This document shows positions 16,971 to 24,616 of a DNA stretch of 40,107 nucleotides, piece after piece (position 1 is the first letter of the stretch; each line of letters starts with the position of its first letter). The notes beneath the pieces were generated by a model. The model saw only the letters and a program-made list of their open reading frames with translations, was not told the DNA's origin and searched no databases. The DNA is taken from positions 1-40,107 of the forward strand of contig CANRJP010000013.1 in NCBI GenBank assembly GCA_947630975.1, given 5' to 3'. The stretch comes from an uncultured Clostridia bacterium (GTDB taxonomy: Bacteria; Bacillota; Clostridia; UMGS1883). The position numbers were made by a program, and so were the translations under genes.

Positions 16971-16999
16971 TTTTGTACTGGACAAATTGCGTATATAAT
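16971..16999 (+). promoter_or_regulatory. Probable dprA promoter
   Basis: A perfect TATAAT at 16994-16999 lies 26 bases before the dprA ATG. The -35 is poor: TTTTGT at 16971-16976 at 17 bases, or TTGTAC at 16973-16978 at 15 bases. The weak -35 may mean a regulated or weak promoter. The region between this and the divergent yicC promoter is very AT-rich. Confidence 0.5.
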
Positions 17000-17025
17000 G
17001 GTAAAATAATTACGGAGTGATGACT

Positions 17026-18135
17026 ATGGATAAAGTGAAAAAATGGATAGCGCTGTCGGCGGCCTGCGGCGGCAGCCGTGCGGAGCTGGAACGCCTGTGC
17101 GCGGAATATGAGGCGGTGAGCGACAGCGACCCCCGTCTTTGCACCGAGGAGGCGGAGGCTCTGTTCAATTCGCTGGACAATCCGCCGGTGGACGGCGTGA
17201 CGGTGCTTATCTATCCCGACGCGGTGTATCCCCAAAAATTAAAGCAGTTGAAAAATCCTCCCGCCGCCCTGTATGTCCGGGGAGACCCCGGCATTATCAG
17301 CCGCTGTCCTTATATTGCCGTGGTCGGTTCCCGTGAAGCGTCGCTTTACGGCATGACCGTGACCGCCGACCTCTGCCGGGACTTCTGCGAGGCGGGCTTC
17401 GGCGTCATAACCGGCGGAGCTAAGGGCGTTGACAGCGCGGCCGCACAGACCGCCGTTAAATTCGGAGGAAAAGTGATCCTGGTGCTGGGCTGCGGAGTGG
17501 ACGTCGTATATCCGCCGGAAAACGGGGAGCTTTTCTCCCAAGTAGTAGACGGCGGCGGCGCCATAGTCAGCGAATTCCCCTTCGGCACCCTCCCTCTGCC
17601 GATACTCTTTCCCCGGCGCAACAGAATAATCGCGGCGCTCTGTGACGGCTGTGTGGTGACGGAGGCGGGTCTCAGGAGCGGGGCGCTCATAACGGCCGAT
17701 CACTGTCTCGACCTGCGGCGGCCGCTGTACGCCGTCCCCGGCAACATAACCTCCCCCGGCAGCGCGGGAACCAACGGTCTTATCCGTTCCGGCGCGCTGA
17801 TGGCTACCGACGGAATGAGCGTGGCGGCGGAAATCAAGCTCTCGCTTTCATTTGACGGAGAAAATCTCGCGGCTGAACCTACCGGGAAAGAAATTCACTC
17901 CGCGGGAAAAAAGGCCGTACCTTCCATAAAAAAAGAACCGGAGCGCCAAAAGCCCGCCGGATTAAGCGCCGAAGAGGAAAAAGTGATCGACGCCATTCAG
18001 TCCAACAAGACCTCGCCCGACGAAATATCACGTTTCACCGGCTTTGACGAGGCCGCGCTTGCGCCAATGCTGGTAATGCTTGAGTTAAAAGGCGTTATTG
18101 AGCGCAAATTCGGAGGGCGGTACATGGTTAAGTAA
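17026..18135 (+). CDS. dprA: DNA-processing protein DprA/Smf
   Basis: This single-strand DNA-binding protein loads RecA on incoming DNA during natural transformation, and is also conserved in bacteria not known to be transformable. The Rossmann-like DprA fold spans about residues 70-285, with VVGSREASLYG near 104-114, GFGVITGGAKGVDSAA near 125-142, FPFGTLPLPILFPRRNRIIAAL near 187-208 and PGNITSPGSAGTNGLI near 238-253. A winged-helix domain closes the protein (about 308-369). The ATG at 17026 is preferred over ATG 17020 and GTG 17017 because GGAG at 17014-17017 then has an eight-base spacing. It stands alone, divergent from the big operon and closed by a terminator. Confidence 0.95.
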   Translation: MDKVKKWIALSAACGGSRAELERLCAEYEAVSDSDPRLCTEEAEALFNSLDNPPVDGVTVLIYPDAVYPQKLKQLKNPPAALYVRGDPGIISRCPYIAVVGSREASLYGMTVTADLCRDFCEAGFGVITGGAKGVDSAAAQTAVKFGGKVILVLGCGVDVVYPPENGELFSQVVDGGGAIVSEFPFGTLPLPILFPRRNRIIAALCDGCVVTEAGLRSGALITADHCLDLRRPLYAVPGNITSPGSAGTNGLIRSGALMATDGMSVAAEIKLSLSFDGENLAAEPTGKEIHSAGKKAVPSIKKEPERQKPAGLSAEEEKVIDAIQSNKTSPDEISRFTGFDEAALAPMLVMLELKGVIERKFGGRYMVK

Positions 18136-18170
18136 TAATAATCCCTATATAAGTTTACGGTTACACTAAC

Positions 18171-18240
18171 GCCGCCTACGGCGGCTACACCTCATCAGTC
18201 GGCTTCGCCGACAGCTTCCCCTCGAGGGGAAGCCTTTTTT
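18171..18240 (+). terminator. Triple-hairpin repeat ending in a rho-independent terminator after dprA
   Basis: Three perfect hairpins stand in a row: GCCGCC/GGCGGC at 18171-18185, GTCGGC/GCCGAC at 18198-18212 and GCTTCCCC/GGGGAAGC at 18214-18233. The last is followed by CTTTTTT. Only the third is needed for termination. The string of hairpins looks like a dispersed repeat of the kind common in Clostridia, but no second copy is in the window. Confidence 0.85.
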
Positions 18241-18298
18241 ATCTGTCATTGTTACCATAATAAATTAGCATATTTATGTTTTTAATTTGGGATTGGTA

Positions 18299-18341
18299 TA
18301 AGACAGACCGGAAGCCTGTTTGGGACTTCCGGTCTGTCTTA
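18299..18341 (-). terminator. Perfect 16-bp hairpin after gltX
   Basis: The arms at 18299-18314 and 18326-18341 are perfectly complementary over 16 bases with an 11-base loop. The hairpin starts at the base next to the gltX TAG stop. No T-run follows directly on the minus strand; the nearest is about 15 bases on. It may terminate the trxB-gltX operon or protect the 3' end of its mRNA. Confidence 0.65.
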
Positions 18342-19979
18342 CTATATATTACTGCGCACCCGAGCAAGACTGCGCTCCTTGCCCAGCACCTGCTGTATGC
18401 ACCACAAATCGGGAGAGTTCTGCCGTCCTGTGACCGCGACCCGTATAACGGAGCTGACGTCTCCCACATGGCCCTTGTAAAGCTCGGGATTTTTCTTATA
18501 CAGCTTGGGCTGCGGAGCGTAACCCAGCTCCTCGGCTATCGCACGCACCTTGTCGAACCATTGGCTCTGGTCGTCGGAGTGGTCGTAGGTTTCAACATAT
18601 TTAGTCAAGATGGCCTTTCTGTCCTCCTCGGGCACGTTTTCGGGGAAGGGATCCTCCATTTTGAACAGCTCGTCGAAGAAAAAGCTGTAAAACTCCTTGG
18701 ACTGCTTCCAATGACTGATGTCCTTGCGGGGCTTTTTGTCGCCCCGGCCAATGGAGATCATACCGACGGAAAAATTCCTGTCACGGGTCAGCAGCTCATA
18801 ATACTCAGGATCGCAGTTTTGGGCCCAGTCGGTGATGTACTTATAGACCGTTTCGCTGTCAAGAGTAGCGAGGTAGTTTTTGCTCACGTCATTGAGCTTG
18901 TCTATGTCAAAGAGCGAACCGCTGACGCTCATTTTGTTGGGACTGAACTTGAACTCGTCGATGGGCGCCGCGGCATGGGCCAGCCGCCAGTCCTCAAAGT
19001 TGGAGTTGAGGACGGTCATAAGATATTCCCAAACCGCACCGGGGAGGTAGCCCTCGCTCTTGTAATAGTCGAGAGAAAGCTCGGGATCCTTGCGCTTGCT
19101 GAGCTTGCGCTTGATACCGTTGTCTATTTTCATAAGCTGGGCGGTGTGGCAGTAGACGGGAGCCTTCCAGCCGAAAGCCGCAAAAAGCGCTATGTGGAAA
19201 GGCAAGGTGCCCAGCCATTCCTCGCCCCGGACGACGTGGGTCGTGCGCATAAGGTGGTCGTCCACCACATGGGCGAAGTGATAGGTGGGTATGCCGTCGC
19301 TCTTGAGAAGCACAAAATCCATATCGTTGACCGGCATGGAAAGCTCGCCCCTTATGGCGTCCTTTATCTTGAAATACTTCCCCTCCGGCTCGGGAGCACG
19401 GAAGCGGAGAACGTAGGGCTTGCCCTGGGCAAGGGCGGCCTCTATCTGTTCAAGGCTCCAATTCCGGTGAACGGCCCATTTTCCGTAGTAACCGGGGTTT
19501 GCCTTTTCGGCCTCCTGCCGTTGGCGCATATCAGAAAGATCTTCCTCGGTGCAAAAGCAGGGATAGGCCCATCCGTCCTCAACCAGCTTTTTGGCGAAGC
19601 AGTGATAAATATCAGCTCTCTGCCGCTGCCAATAGGGGCCATAAGCCCCGGTTTCGCCGTCCTTGCCCGCTCCCTCGTCGAACTCCACGCCAAAGTAGCT
19701 TAGAGTGTCTATGACAACGTCCACGGCTCCCTCAACCTCACGCTTGTTGTCGGTGTCCTCTATGCGCAGAAAGAAAACGCCGCCGCTCTGGTGCGCCATG
19801 CGCTCGTCGGTTATGGCGCCGAACAGGTTGCCGAGGTGGATAAAGCCCGTGGGCGACGGGCCCAGACGGGTGACCCTCGCGCCCTCGGGCAAATTCCGAG
19901 GCGGGTAAAGGGTCTCATAATATTCGGGAGTTTTGTCCACGTTGGGGAACAGCAGCTCCGCAAGTTTTTTATTGTCCAT
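18342..19979 (-). CDS. gltX: Glutamate--tRNA ligase
   Basis: This class I synthetase charges tRNA-Glu. The HIGH-type motif is HLGN at 48-51 within RLGPSPTGFIHLGNLFGA, followed by FFLRIEDTDNKREVEGA. The active-site region has VLLKSDGIPTYHFAHVVDDHLM and the THVVRGEEWL stretch. The KMSKS equivalent is KLSKRKDPE near 294. At 545 residues it is longer than most bacterial GluRS (about 480), and the KLSKR motif is followed by KDPELSLDYY where many have HGA. This points to a divergent Clostridia-type GluRS. A GlnRS is unlikely because the IEDTD and VVRGEE segments are GluRS-like. AGGAG lies nine bases before the ATG. Whether it also charges tRNA-Gln cannot be told. Confidence 0.92.
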   Translation of the reverse strand: MDNKKLAELLFPNVDKTPEYYETLYPPRNLPEGARVTRLGPSPTGFIHLGNLFGAITDERMAHQSGGVFFLRIEDTDNKREVEGAVDVVIDTLSYFGVEFDEGAGKDGETGAYGPYWQRQRADIYHCFAKKLVEDGWAYPCFCTEEDLSDMRQRQEAEKANPGYYGKWAVHRNWSLEQIEAALAQGKPYVLRFRAPEPEGKYFKIKDAIRGELSMPVNDMDFVLLKSDGIPTYHFAHVVDDHLMRTTHVVRGEEWLGTLPFHIALFAAFGWKAPVYCHTAQLMKIDNGIKRKLSKRKDPELSLDYYKSEGYLPGAVWEYLMTVLNSNFEDWRLAHAAAPIDEFKFSPNKMSVSGSLFDIDKLNDVSKNYLATLDSETVYKYITDWAQNCDPEYYELLTRDRNFSVGMISIGRGDKKPRKDISHWKQSKEFYSFFFDELFKMEDPFPENVPEEDRKAILTKYVETYDHSDDQSQWFDKVRAIAEELGYAPQPKLYKKNPELYKGHVGDVSSVIRVAVTGRQNSPDLWCIQQVLGKERSLARVRSNI

Positions 19980-19984
19980 GTCTT

Positions 19985-21115
19985 TTACTCCTTTGTTATT
20001 CTTATGCCGTTTATAAAGACGGCTGTGGTCTTTGCTTCAAAATCCAGAGGAAATCTGTCAAACACGGCGATGTCTGCGTCCTTGCCGGGTTCGAGACTGC
20101 CCACTCTGTCTGAAATTCCGCACAGCAGAGCCGGATTAACCGTTATGGCTCTTAAAGCTGCCATTCTGTCCATGCCTGCTTTCACCGCGAGCGAGGCGCA
20201 CAGAGGGAGGTGCTTTTCCGGTATCTCCGGGTGGTCGGTGATTATTGCAACGGTAAGGCCAGCCCCGTCGAGGATCTTTGCGGTCTCGTATGTAAGCTCT
20301 TTAAGCTCCGGCTTGCTCCGGTCGCCCAAACTTGGCCCCACGCAGACGCCGATATTTTCCGCTTTGAGCTGATCGGCGATGAGATGACCCTCGGTGCAGT
20401 GCTCGACGGTCATTTTCAGTCCAAATTCCTTGGCTATCCGCAGGGCGGTGAAAATATCGTCCGCCCGATGGGCGTGAGCCTTGACTATCATTCCGCCGTT
20501 CAGGCATGGCAGCAGACACTCGCTCTTGAAGTCGAAGTCCGGCTCCTCCGTTTCCGCATACTTTTGAGCTCTTATCAAGCTTTCACGAATAGCGGCGGCG
20601 GTGCCCATGCGGGTCATGGGGAACTGCTTTTTTTCGCCGTAAACCGCCTTGGGATTTTCGCCAAAGGCGAATTTCATGGCGGCGGCTTCCTTTATAATCA
20701 TATCGTCAATGCGGCGTCCGAAGGTCTTTATCGCGGCGAATGCGCCGCCTATGGGGTTGGCGCTGCCGGGGCCTGTTACGACGGTGGTAACTCCCGCCGC
20801 CGCAGCCTCGGCAAAAGCCCTGTCCATGGGATTTATGCCGTCTATGGCCCGAAGCTGGGGCGTTATGGGATCGGTCTCCTCGTTCCCGTCGGCTCCCTCG
20901 GCGCCAAGACTGTCCTCCCACATACCAAGGTGGGAATGGGCGTCAACAAGGCCGGGGATTACGTAGCCGCCCTCCGCGTCGAAGGCTTCGCCCTCGGGAC
21001 AGTCCTCCATGGAGCCCACGGCGGTTATTTTGCCGCCGTCGAAGGTAACATAGCCGCTCACGTACTCCCGACCCGACATTGTCAGTATGTGTCCGTTTTT
21101 GATTATCACGCTCAC
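19985..21115 (-). CDS. Amidohydrolase family protein (metal-dependent, TIM barrel)
   Basis: This 376-residue cytoplasmic hydrolase of the amidohydrolase superfamily has the N-terminal beta-sandwich (VIIKNGHILTMSG...), the metal motif HSH in VDAHSHLGMW at 60-62, further ligands in KAHAHRADDI and EHCTEGH, and the Asp/His motif TDHPE. The C-terminal DADIAVFDRFPLDFEAKTTAVFINGIRI tail is typical of the imidazolonepropionase/dihydroorotase-like group. The substrate is not identifiable. The start is GTG at 21115, overlapping the trxB stop (GTGA); GTG 21109 is possible too. It lies between trxB and gltX, so it shares their promoter. Confidence 0.88.
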   Translation of the reverse strand: MSVIIKNGHILTMSGREYVSGYVTFDGGKITAVGSMEDCPEGEAFDAEGGYVIPGLVDAHSHLGMWEDSLGAEGADGNEETDPITPQLRAIDGINPMDRAFAEAAAAGVTTVVTGPGSANPIGGAFAAIKTFGRRIDDMIIKEAAAMKFAFGENPKAVYGEKKQFPMTRMGTAAAIRESLIRAQKYAETEEPDFDFKSECLLPCLNGGMIVKAHAHRADDIFTALRIAKEFGLKMTVEHCTEGHLIADQLKAENIGVCVGPSLGDRSKPELKELTYETAKILDGAGLTVAIITDHPEIPEKHLPLCASLAVKAGMDRMAALRAITVNPALLCGISDRVGSLEPGKDADIAVFDRFPLDFEAKTTAVFINGIRITKE

Positions 21116-21987
21116 ACCCCCGTTATGGCCGAAGCCGCCACCGCGCCGTCAGCGGCGGCGGTGACGATCTGCCGAAGCTCCTTCACCCGTAGGTCTCCCA
21201 CCGCGTATACGCCGGGGATTGACGTTTCCATGCGCTCATTTGTGGGTACGCAGCCGTTTTCCAGCTCGAGCTGTCCCTCCAAAAGGGCGGTGTTCGGAAT
21301 GGTTCCGACCGCAACAAAGGCCGCCGAAACGGTCACGGTCTCTCCGCTTTCGAGCCTTAAGCCTGTAAGCACACCGTTTTCGCCGGTAAATTCAGCGACT
21401 TTAGTATTCCAAAGCGGAATTACGTTCGGCAGTTTAACTCGCCTCATGGCGCCTTCTCCGCCCCGAAGCCTGTCACGGCGGTGTATGAGATATACCTTTT
21501 CGCATATTCGGCTCAAATATTCGCAGTCGTGGACGGCAGTGTCCCCGCCGCCAATTACGGCCACGGTCTTATTTTTGAAAAATCCACCGTCGCACACGGC
21601 GCAGTAGCTGACCCCCGCTCCCCTGTACTCGCTCTCACCCGGAACGTCCAGCGGCCGGGGAGCCGCGCCCATGGCAAGGATAATGTTTTTTGCGGCATAT
21701 TCACCTTTTCTGGTGAGCACCGTTTTGGCGGCAAGGTCGATTGTTTTCGCCTTTTCACGCTTGAGCTCGGCCCCGAACCTTTCCGCCTGAGTCCGCATGA
21801 GAGCGCTAAGTTCTTCACCGCTTACTCCTTCGGGAAAGGCGGGATAATTTTCGATCTCGCTGCTCAAGGTCATCTGGCCGCCGAAGGCTCCTCCCTCCAG
21901 CACCAGGGTTGACAGCCCCGCCCGGCCGCAATAAAGAGCGGCGGTCAGTCCGGCGGGGCCTCCTCCTGTTATTATCACGTCATACAT
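21112..21987 (-). CDS. trxB: Thioredoxin reductase (NADPH), TrxB type
   Basis: This FAD- and NADPH-dependent flavoprotein reduces thioredoxin. The start chosen is ATG 21987, giving MYDVIITGGGPAGLTAALYCGRAG (291 residues): GGGAG is eight bases upstream, while the upstream TTG at 22002 has none. Motifs seen are the FAD loop GGGPAG at 8-13, the redox pair Cys129-x2-Cys132 (CAVC), the NADPH loop VIGGGDTAVHD and the C-terminal GVYAVGDLRVKELRQI segment that holds FAD. It is the first gene of a three-gene unit with a consensus promoter upstream. No thioredoxin gene is nearby, and a ferredoxin-dependent form is not excluded. Confidence 0.94.
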   Translation of the reverse strand: MYDVIITGGGPAGLTAALYCGRAGLSTLVLEGGAFGGQMTLSSEIENYPAFPEGVSGEELSALMRTQAERFGAELKREKAKTIDLAAKTVLTRKGEYAAKNIILAMGAAPRPLDVPGESEYRGAGVSYCAVCDGGFFKNKTVAVIGGGDTAVHDCEYLSRICEKVYLIHRRDRLRGGEGAMRRVKLPNVIPLWNTKVAEFTGENGVLTGLRLESGETVTVSAAFVAVGTIPNTALLEGQLELENGCVPTNERMETSIPGVYAVGDLRVKELRQIVTAAADGAVAASAITGV

Positions 21988-22016
21988 GGCGATTTCTCCC
22001 AATAATGTTTTTCTAT

Positions 22017-22045
22017 ATTATATCCCAAATCGCCGGATATGTCAA
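22017..22045 (-). promoter_or_regulatory. SigA promoter of trxB-amidohydrolase-gltX
   Basis: The minus strand reads TTGACA (22040-22045), a 17-base spacer, then TATAAT (22017-22022), a full consensus. It lies in the 70-base gap after the SpoIIQ-like gene, so trxB does not depend on read-through from it. Confidence 0.9.
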
Positions 22046-22057
22046 GTGCGGAATTAT

Positions 22058-22741
22058 TTAAAATACATAGCAGTCGGGATTTACGCAGACGTCGTCCTGC
22101 CAGGTCTCAAAGTGAAGGTGGGACATGGCCTTGCTTTCGATGGGGCTTGTCCCAACGCCGCTGATTATGTCTCCGCCCTGAACCGACTGACCGACGCTCA
22201 CCATATCCAAGGTGGAAACTCCCTTATATATCGAGCGCAGGCCGCCCTTATGAGTAATCTCAATAACGTTGCCCCAGAGGCTGTCATTGTACGCCGCCGT
22301 GACGGTGCCCTCCGCCGTGGCAATTACGGCCGCGGCCAAAGGCGCCTCGATGTCTATTCCGGTGTGTGCCCGCCAGTCGCGGGTAGTCTCGGAGTACACG
22401 GACTGGAGAGTATAGGAATTGCTTACCGTTCCGTCCGTTGGCGAAAGAATGGGGCAGGGCGGCTCTTCCGCCTCGGGCTCCACCTCCTCGTCCGGCGCGG
22501 CAACACGCACCAGCGGCTCCTCCTCCCCTTTTGCCGACGCTTCCAGTTCTTCGGGTTCGGTCGGCGCGAGAAGCGGAAGCACCGCCGCCGCCCGCTCCGC
22601 CTCGTCAATGGCCGACGAAAGCTGGCGCTCGTTATCTCTTAGCGCGGTTCTGTGCCCCATAAAAAAGCTGACCGAAAAGACCAGAACAACGCCTAATATC
22701 ATGAGCGTCCGGTTTAATATCTTTACTAATTTTTTACTCAC
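22058..22741 (-). CDS. Membrane-anchored M23 (LytM) protein, SpoIIQ-like
   Basis: This 227-residue protein has a short cytoplasmic start, one membrane helix (about 12-29), a linker rich in Glu, Pro and Ala (about 60-98) and a C-terminal LytM/M23 domain (about 100-220). The zinc motif is complete: His126 and Asp130 in HTGID, and His208/His210 in HLHFE. The VYSETTRDWRAHTGIDI segment is like SpoIIQ, the forespore protein that joins SpoIIIAH across the engulfment space. With intact ligands it may be an active peptidoglycan endopeptidase, as the SpoIIQ of clostridia is held to be. The start is GTG 22741 with GAGGTGAT before it. A general cell-wall M23 peptidase is the alternative. Confidence 0.8.
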   Translation of the reverse strand: MSKKLVKILNRTLMILGVVLVFSVSFFMGHRTALRDNERQLSSAIDEAERAAAVLPLLAPTEPEELEASAKGEEEPLVRVAAPDEEVEPEAEEPPCPILSPTDGTVSNSYTLQSVYSETTRDWRAHTGIDIEAPLAAAVIATAEGTVTAAYNDSLWGNVIEITHKGGLRSIYKGVSTLDMVSVGQSVQGGDIISGVGTSPIESKAMSHLHFETWQDDVCVNPDCYVF

Positions 22742-22769
22742 TGTATATCACCTCAAACTAATCTTTAGC

Positions 22770-22796
22770 TTTTTTTGTAAATTTTATACAAAAAAA
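22770..22796. other. AT-rich perfect hairpin before the SpoIIQ-like gene
   Basis: TTTTTTTGTA (22770-22779) pairs perfectly with TACAAAAAAA (22787-22796) around a seven-base loop. It stands in the 61-base gap between the small ORF and the SpoIIQ-like gene. Being only A-T rich it is weak as RNA; it could be a regulator site or chance. Confidence 0.4.
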
Positions 22797-22802
22797 TTAT
22801 TT

Positions 22803-22928
22803 CTAATTCGTCAGATACCCCAAAACCACGGTGATCTTTTCAAAAACACATTCAAAATACACGGTTATTATCGGTATTCCGCCGGAAAATGCAACGAAAA
22901 ACGTCATAAATTTCAGCCATTGCTTCAT
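22803..22928 (-). CDS. Small 41-residue hydrophobic protein upstream of the SpoIIQ-like gene
   Basis: This small reading frame starts MKQWLKFMTFFVAFSGGIPI, continues ITVYFECVFEKITVV and ends LGYLTN with a TAG. A very strong ribosome site, GGGGAGG, stands five bases before the ATG, far better than expected by chance. The first half is a likely membrane segment with a basic start, so a small inner-membrane protein is plausible. I do not recognise a family. It is co-oriented with the SpoIIQ-like gene 61 bases downstream and may share its role or timing. Against it: it is short, and the intervening gap contains an AT-rich hairpin. Confidence 0.6.
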   Translation of the reverse strand: MKQWLKFMTFFVAFSGGIPIITVYFECVFEKITVVLGYLTN

Positions 22929-22987
22929 GAAAACCTCCCCTTTTTGTTATTAATATGTCCCATAAAAACTTTTAGAACATTTTTCAC

Positions 22988-23016
22988 TTGAAAAACCCTA
23001 GGTTTTGTGTTATAAT
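22988..23016 (+). promoter_or_regulatory. SigA promoter of the citrate synthase gene
   Basis: TTGAAA (22988-22993), a 17-base spacer and a perfect TATAAT (23011-23016). Transcription would begin near 23023, a few bases before the 178-bp repeat element, so that element forms most of the mRNA leader. The gap between the small ORF (ending 22928) and citrate synthase holds only this promoter and that repeat. Confidence 0.8.
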
Positions 23017-23030
23017 TAGCCAATATAATT

Positions 23031-23208
23031 TTAAGGCAATACCGCACAAAGACCGCAAGTGAGCTTTGTACCCGTCTTGCTTGCATTTTTTCCGACGTTT
23101 CTTACGAAAACTCCTTGAAATACGACAGTATTCCCGCGTCGTTTTCGTAATTCCGTCAAAAAATCTGCGGCGCAATACGGGCACAATCTCTGTGCGGTAT
23201 TGCCTTAA
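23031..23208 (+). repeat. 178-bp TTAAGGCAATACC inverted-repeat element (MITE-like), copy in citrate synthase leader
   Basis: The ends TTAAGGCAATACCGCACA and TGTGCGGTATTGCCTTAA are perfect 18-base inverted repeats. The copy at 32738-32915 has the same length and about ten differences (about 94% identity by eye). Both are flanked by TA, which fits insertion at TA as done by IS630/mariner-type transposases, although none is encoded here. The inside also folds: TACGAAAAC pairs with GTTTTCGTA, and CCCGT with ACGGG. Open frames cross it on both strands but have no ribosome sites; I do not call them genes. Confidence 0.9.
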
Positions 23209-23266
23209 CGAAATAACTCCGAACGGAGTCGGCAACAACAAGCAATAAGATATGGGAAGTGATAAT

Positions 23267-24616
23267 ATGGAAGAAAACAGAGAGTTTTTCCACGAGCTGG
23301 TGGATCTGTCAAAGTCGGTGTACACCATGGAGCCGGAGCTCTACCACACATATAACGTAAAGCGGGGGCTGCGCAACGCCGACGGCAGCGGCGTTCTGGT
23401 GGGCCTTACAAAGGTGGGCGAGGTTCACGGCTACGTGCTGGACGAGGGCGAAAAGCTGCCGATTTACGGCACATTGCGCTATCGTGGCATCGACGTGGAG
23501 GACATAGTTCGCGCCTGCCGAAAGGAAAAGCGCTTTGGCTTTGAGGAGGTGGCCTATCTCCTGCTTTTCGGAAGTCTGCCCACCAAGGAAGTTTTAAGCA
23601 AATTTCAGGCTTATCTCGGCTCAATTCGGGAGCTGCCGCCCAACTTCACCGAGGACATGATACTCAAGGCCCCAAGCCGCGACATAATGAACAAGCTGGC
23701 CCGCAGCGTGCTGGCTCTTTACTCCTATGACGAGGATCCGGACAATAACTCTCTCGAAAACGTACTGCGCCAGTCATTTGAGCTCATCGCCCGTTTCCCG
23801 GAGATCATAGCCCACGCTTATCAGGCAAAGTCGCACTACCACGACGGCAAGAGCCTTATCCTGCACACCTGCGTACCGGAGTATTCCACGGCCCAAAACT
23901 TTCTGCATCTGATGCGGACCGACAACGAGTTCACTCCTTTGGAGGCGGAGGTGCTTGACCTTGCTCTGATACTCCACGCGGAGCACGGCGGTGGCAACAA
24001 CAGCGCCTTTACAACTCACGTCGTTTCTTCCACCGGCACCGACACATACAGCGCCATCGCGGCGGCCATAGGCAGTCTGAAAGGCCCCAAGCACGGCGGA
24101 GCCAACGCCCGAGTAATGGGAATGATAGAGGACTTCAAGGCCAACGTCACCGATATTACCGACGAAAAGCAAATACGCGAGCATATTGTAAAGATTTTGA
24201 ACAAAGAGACCTATGACCGCAGCGGCCTTGTCTACGGTATCGGTCACGCGGTCTATACCAAGAGCGACCCCAGAGCCGTGCTGCTCAGAGAAAACGCCCT
24301 TACCCTTGCCAAGCAGAAGGGCATGGAGGACGAGTTCTATCTCTACGATATGATAGCCAGGAACACGCCAAAGCTCTTTGCGGAGATAAAGCAGAGCGAC
24401 AAGGTAATGGCCCCCAACGTGGACTTTTACAGCGGCTTTGTTTATAAAATGCTCAATATTCCGCCCGAGGTCTACACTCCCATTTTCGCCATGAGCCGAA
24501 TTGTGGGATGGTGCGCCCACAGAATTGAGGAGATAACCGTTTCCGACCGGATAATCCGCCCGGCGTACAAAGCCATACTCCGAAAAACGCCCTACGTGCC
24601 GCTGGAGGAAAGATAA
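23267..24616 (+). CDS. gltA: Citrate synthase
   Basis: This condenses acetyl-CoA and oxaloacetate to citrate. ATG 23267 (MEENREFFHEL, 449 residues) is chosen because GGAAGTGA lies five bases upstream, whereas ATG 23252 has no ribosome site. The catalytic triad is visible: His240 in LHAEHGGGNNSAF, His276 in KGPKHGGANARV and Asp386 in NVDFYSGFVY. The length is that of the roughly 450-residue citrate synthases of Clostridia. A 2-methylcitrate synthase is less likely, as no methylcitrate-cycle genes are near. It has its own promoter, with a 178-bp repeat in the leader. The TAA stop lies in a 13-base match to the same repeat's end. Confidence 0.94.
   Translation: MEENREFFHELVDLSKSVYTMEPELYHTYNVKRGLRNADGSGVLVGLTKVGEVHGYVLDEGEKLPIYGTLRYRGIDVEDIVRACRKEKRFGFEEVAYLLLFGSLPTKEVLSKFQAYLGSIRELPPNFTEDMILKAPSRDIMNKLARSVLALYSYDEDPDNNSLENVLRQSFELIARFPEIIAHAYQAKSHYHDGKSLILHTCVPEYSTAQNFLHLMRTDNEFTPLEAEVLDLALILHAEHGGGNNSAFTTHVVSSTGTDTYSAIAAAIGSLKGPKHGGANARVMGMIEDFKANVTDITDEKQIREHIVKILNKETYDRSGLVYGIGHAVYTKSDPRAVLLRENALTLAKQKGMEDEFYLYDMIARNTPKLFAEIKQSDKVMAPNVDFYSGFVYKMLNIPPEVYTPIFAMSRIVGWCAHRIEEITVSDRIIRPAYKAILRKTPYVPLEER

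Noticed and set aside
18276-19703. 475-codon open frame on the plus strand opposite gltX
   Set aside because: Antisense to a complete synthetase, includes the terminator hairpin in its start, and shows no family features.
22742-22802. SigF-like promoter (GTATA-15-GCTAAAGATT, minus strand) for the SpoIIQ-like gene
   Set aside because: Only a partial match, and its start point would fall within or next to the ribosome site, leaving almost no leader.
22929-22987. SigG-like box CATATTA before the 41-residue ORF
   Set aside because: The -10 has a mismatch and no acceptable -35 stands at the required distance.
23066-23248. Open frame inside the 178-bp repeat (its counterpart is at 32716-32925; minus-strand frames also occur)
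   Set aside because: The frame is the same repeat sequence read through in two places, with no ribosome site and different ends; it is a by-product of the element, not a gene.
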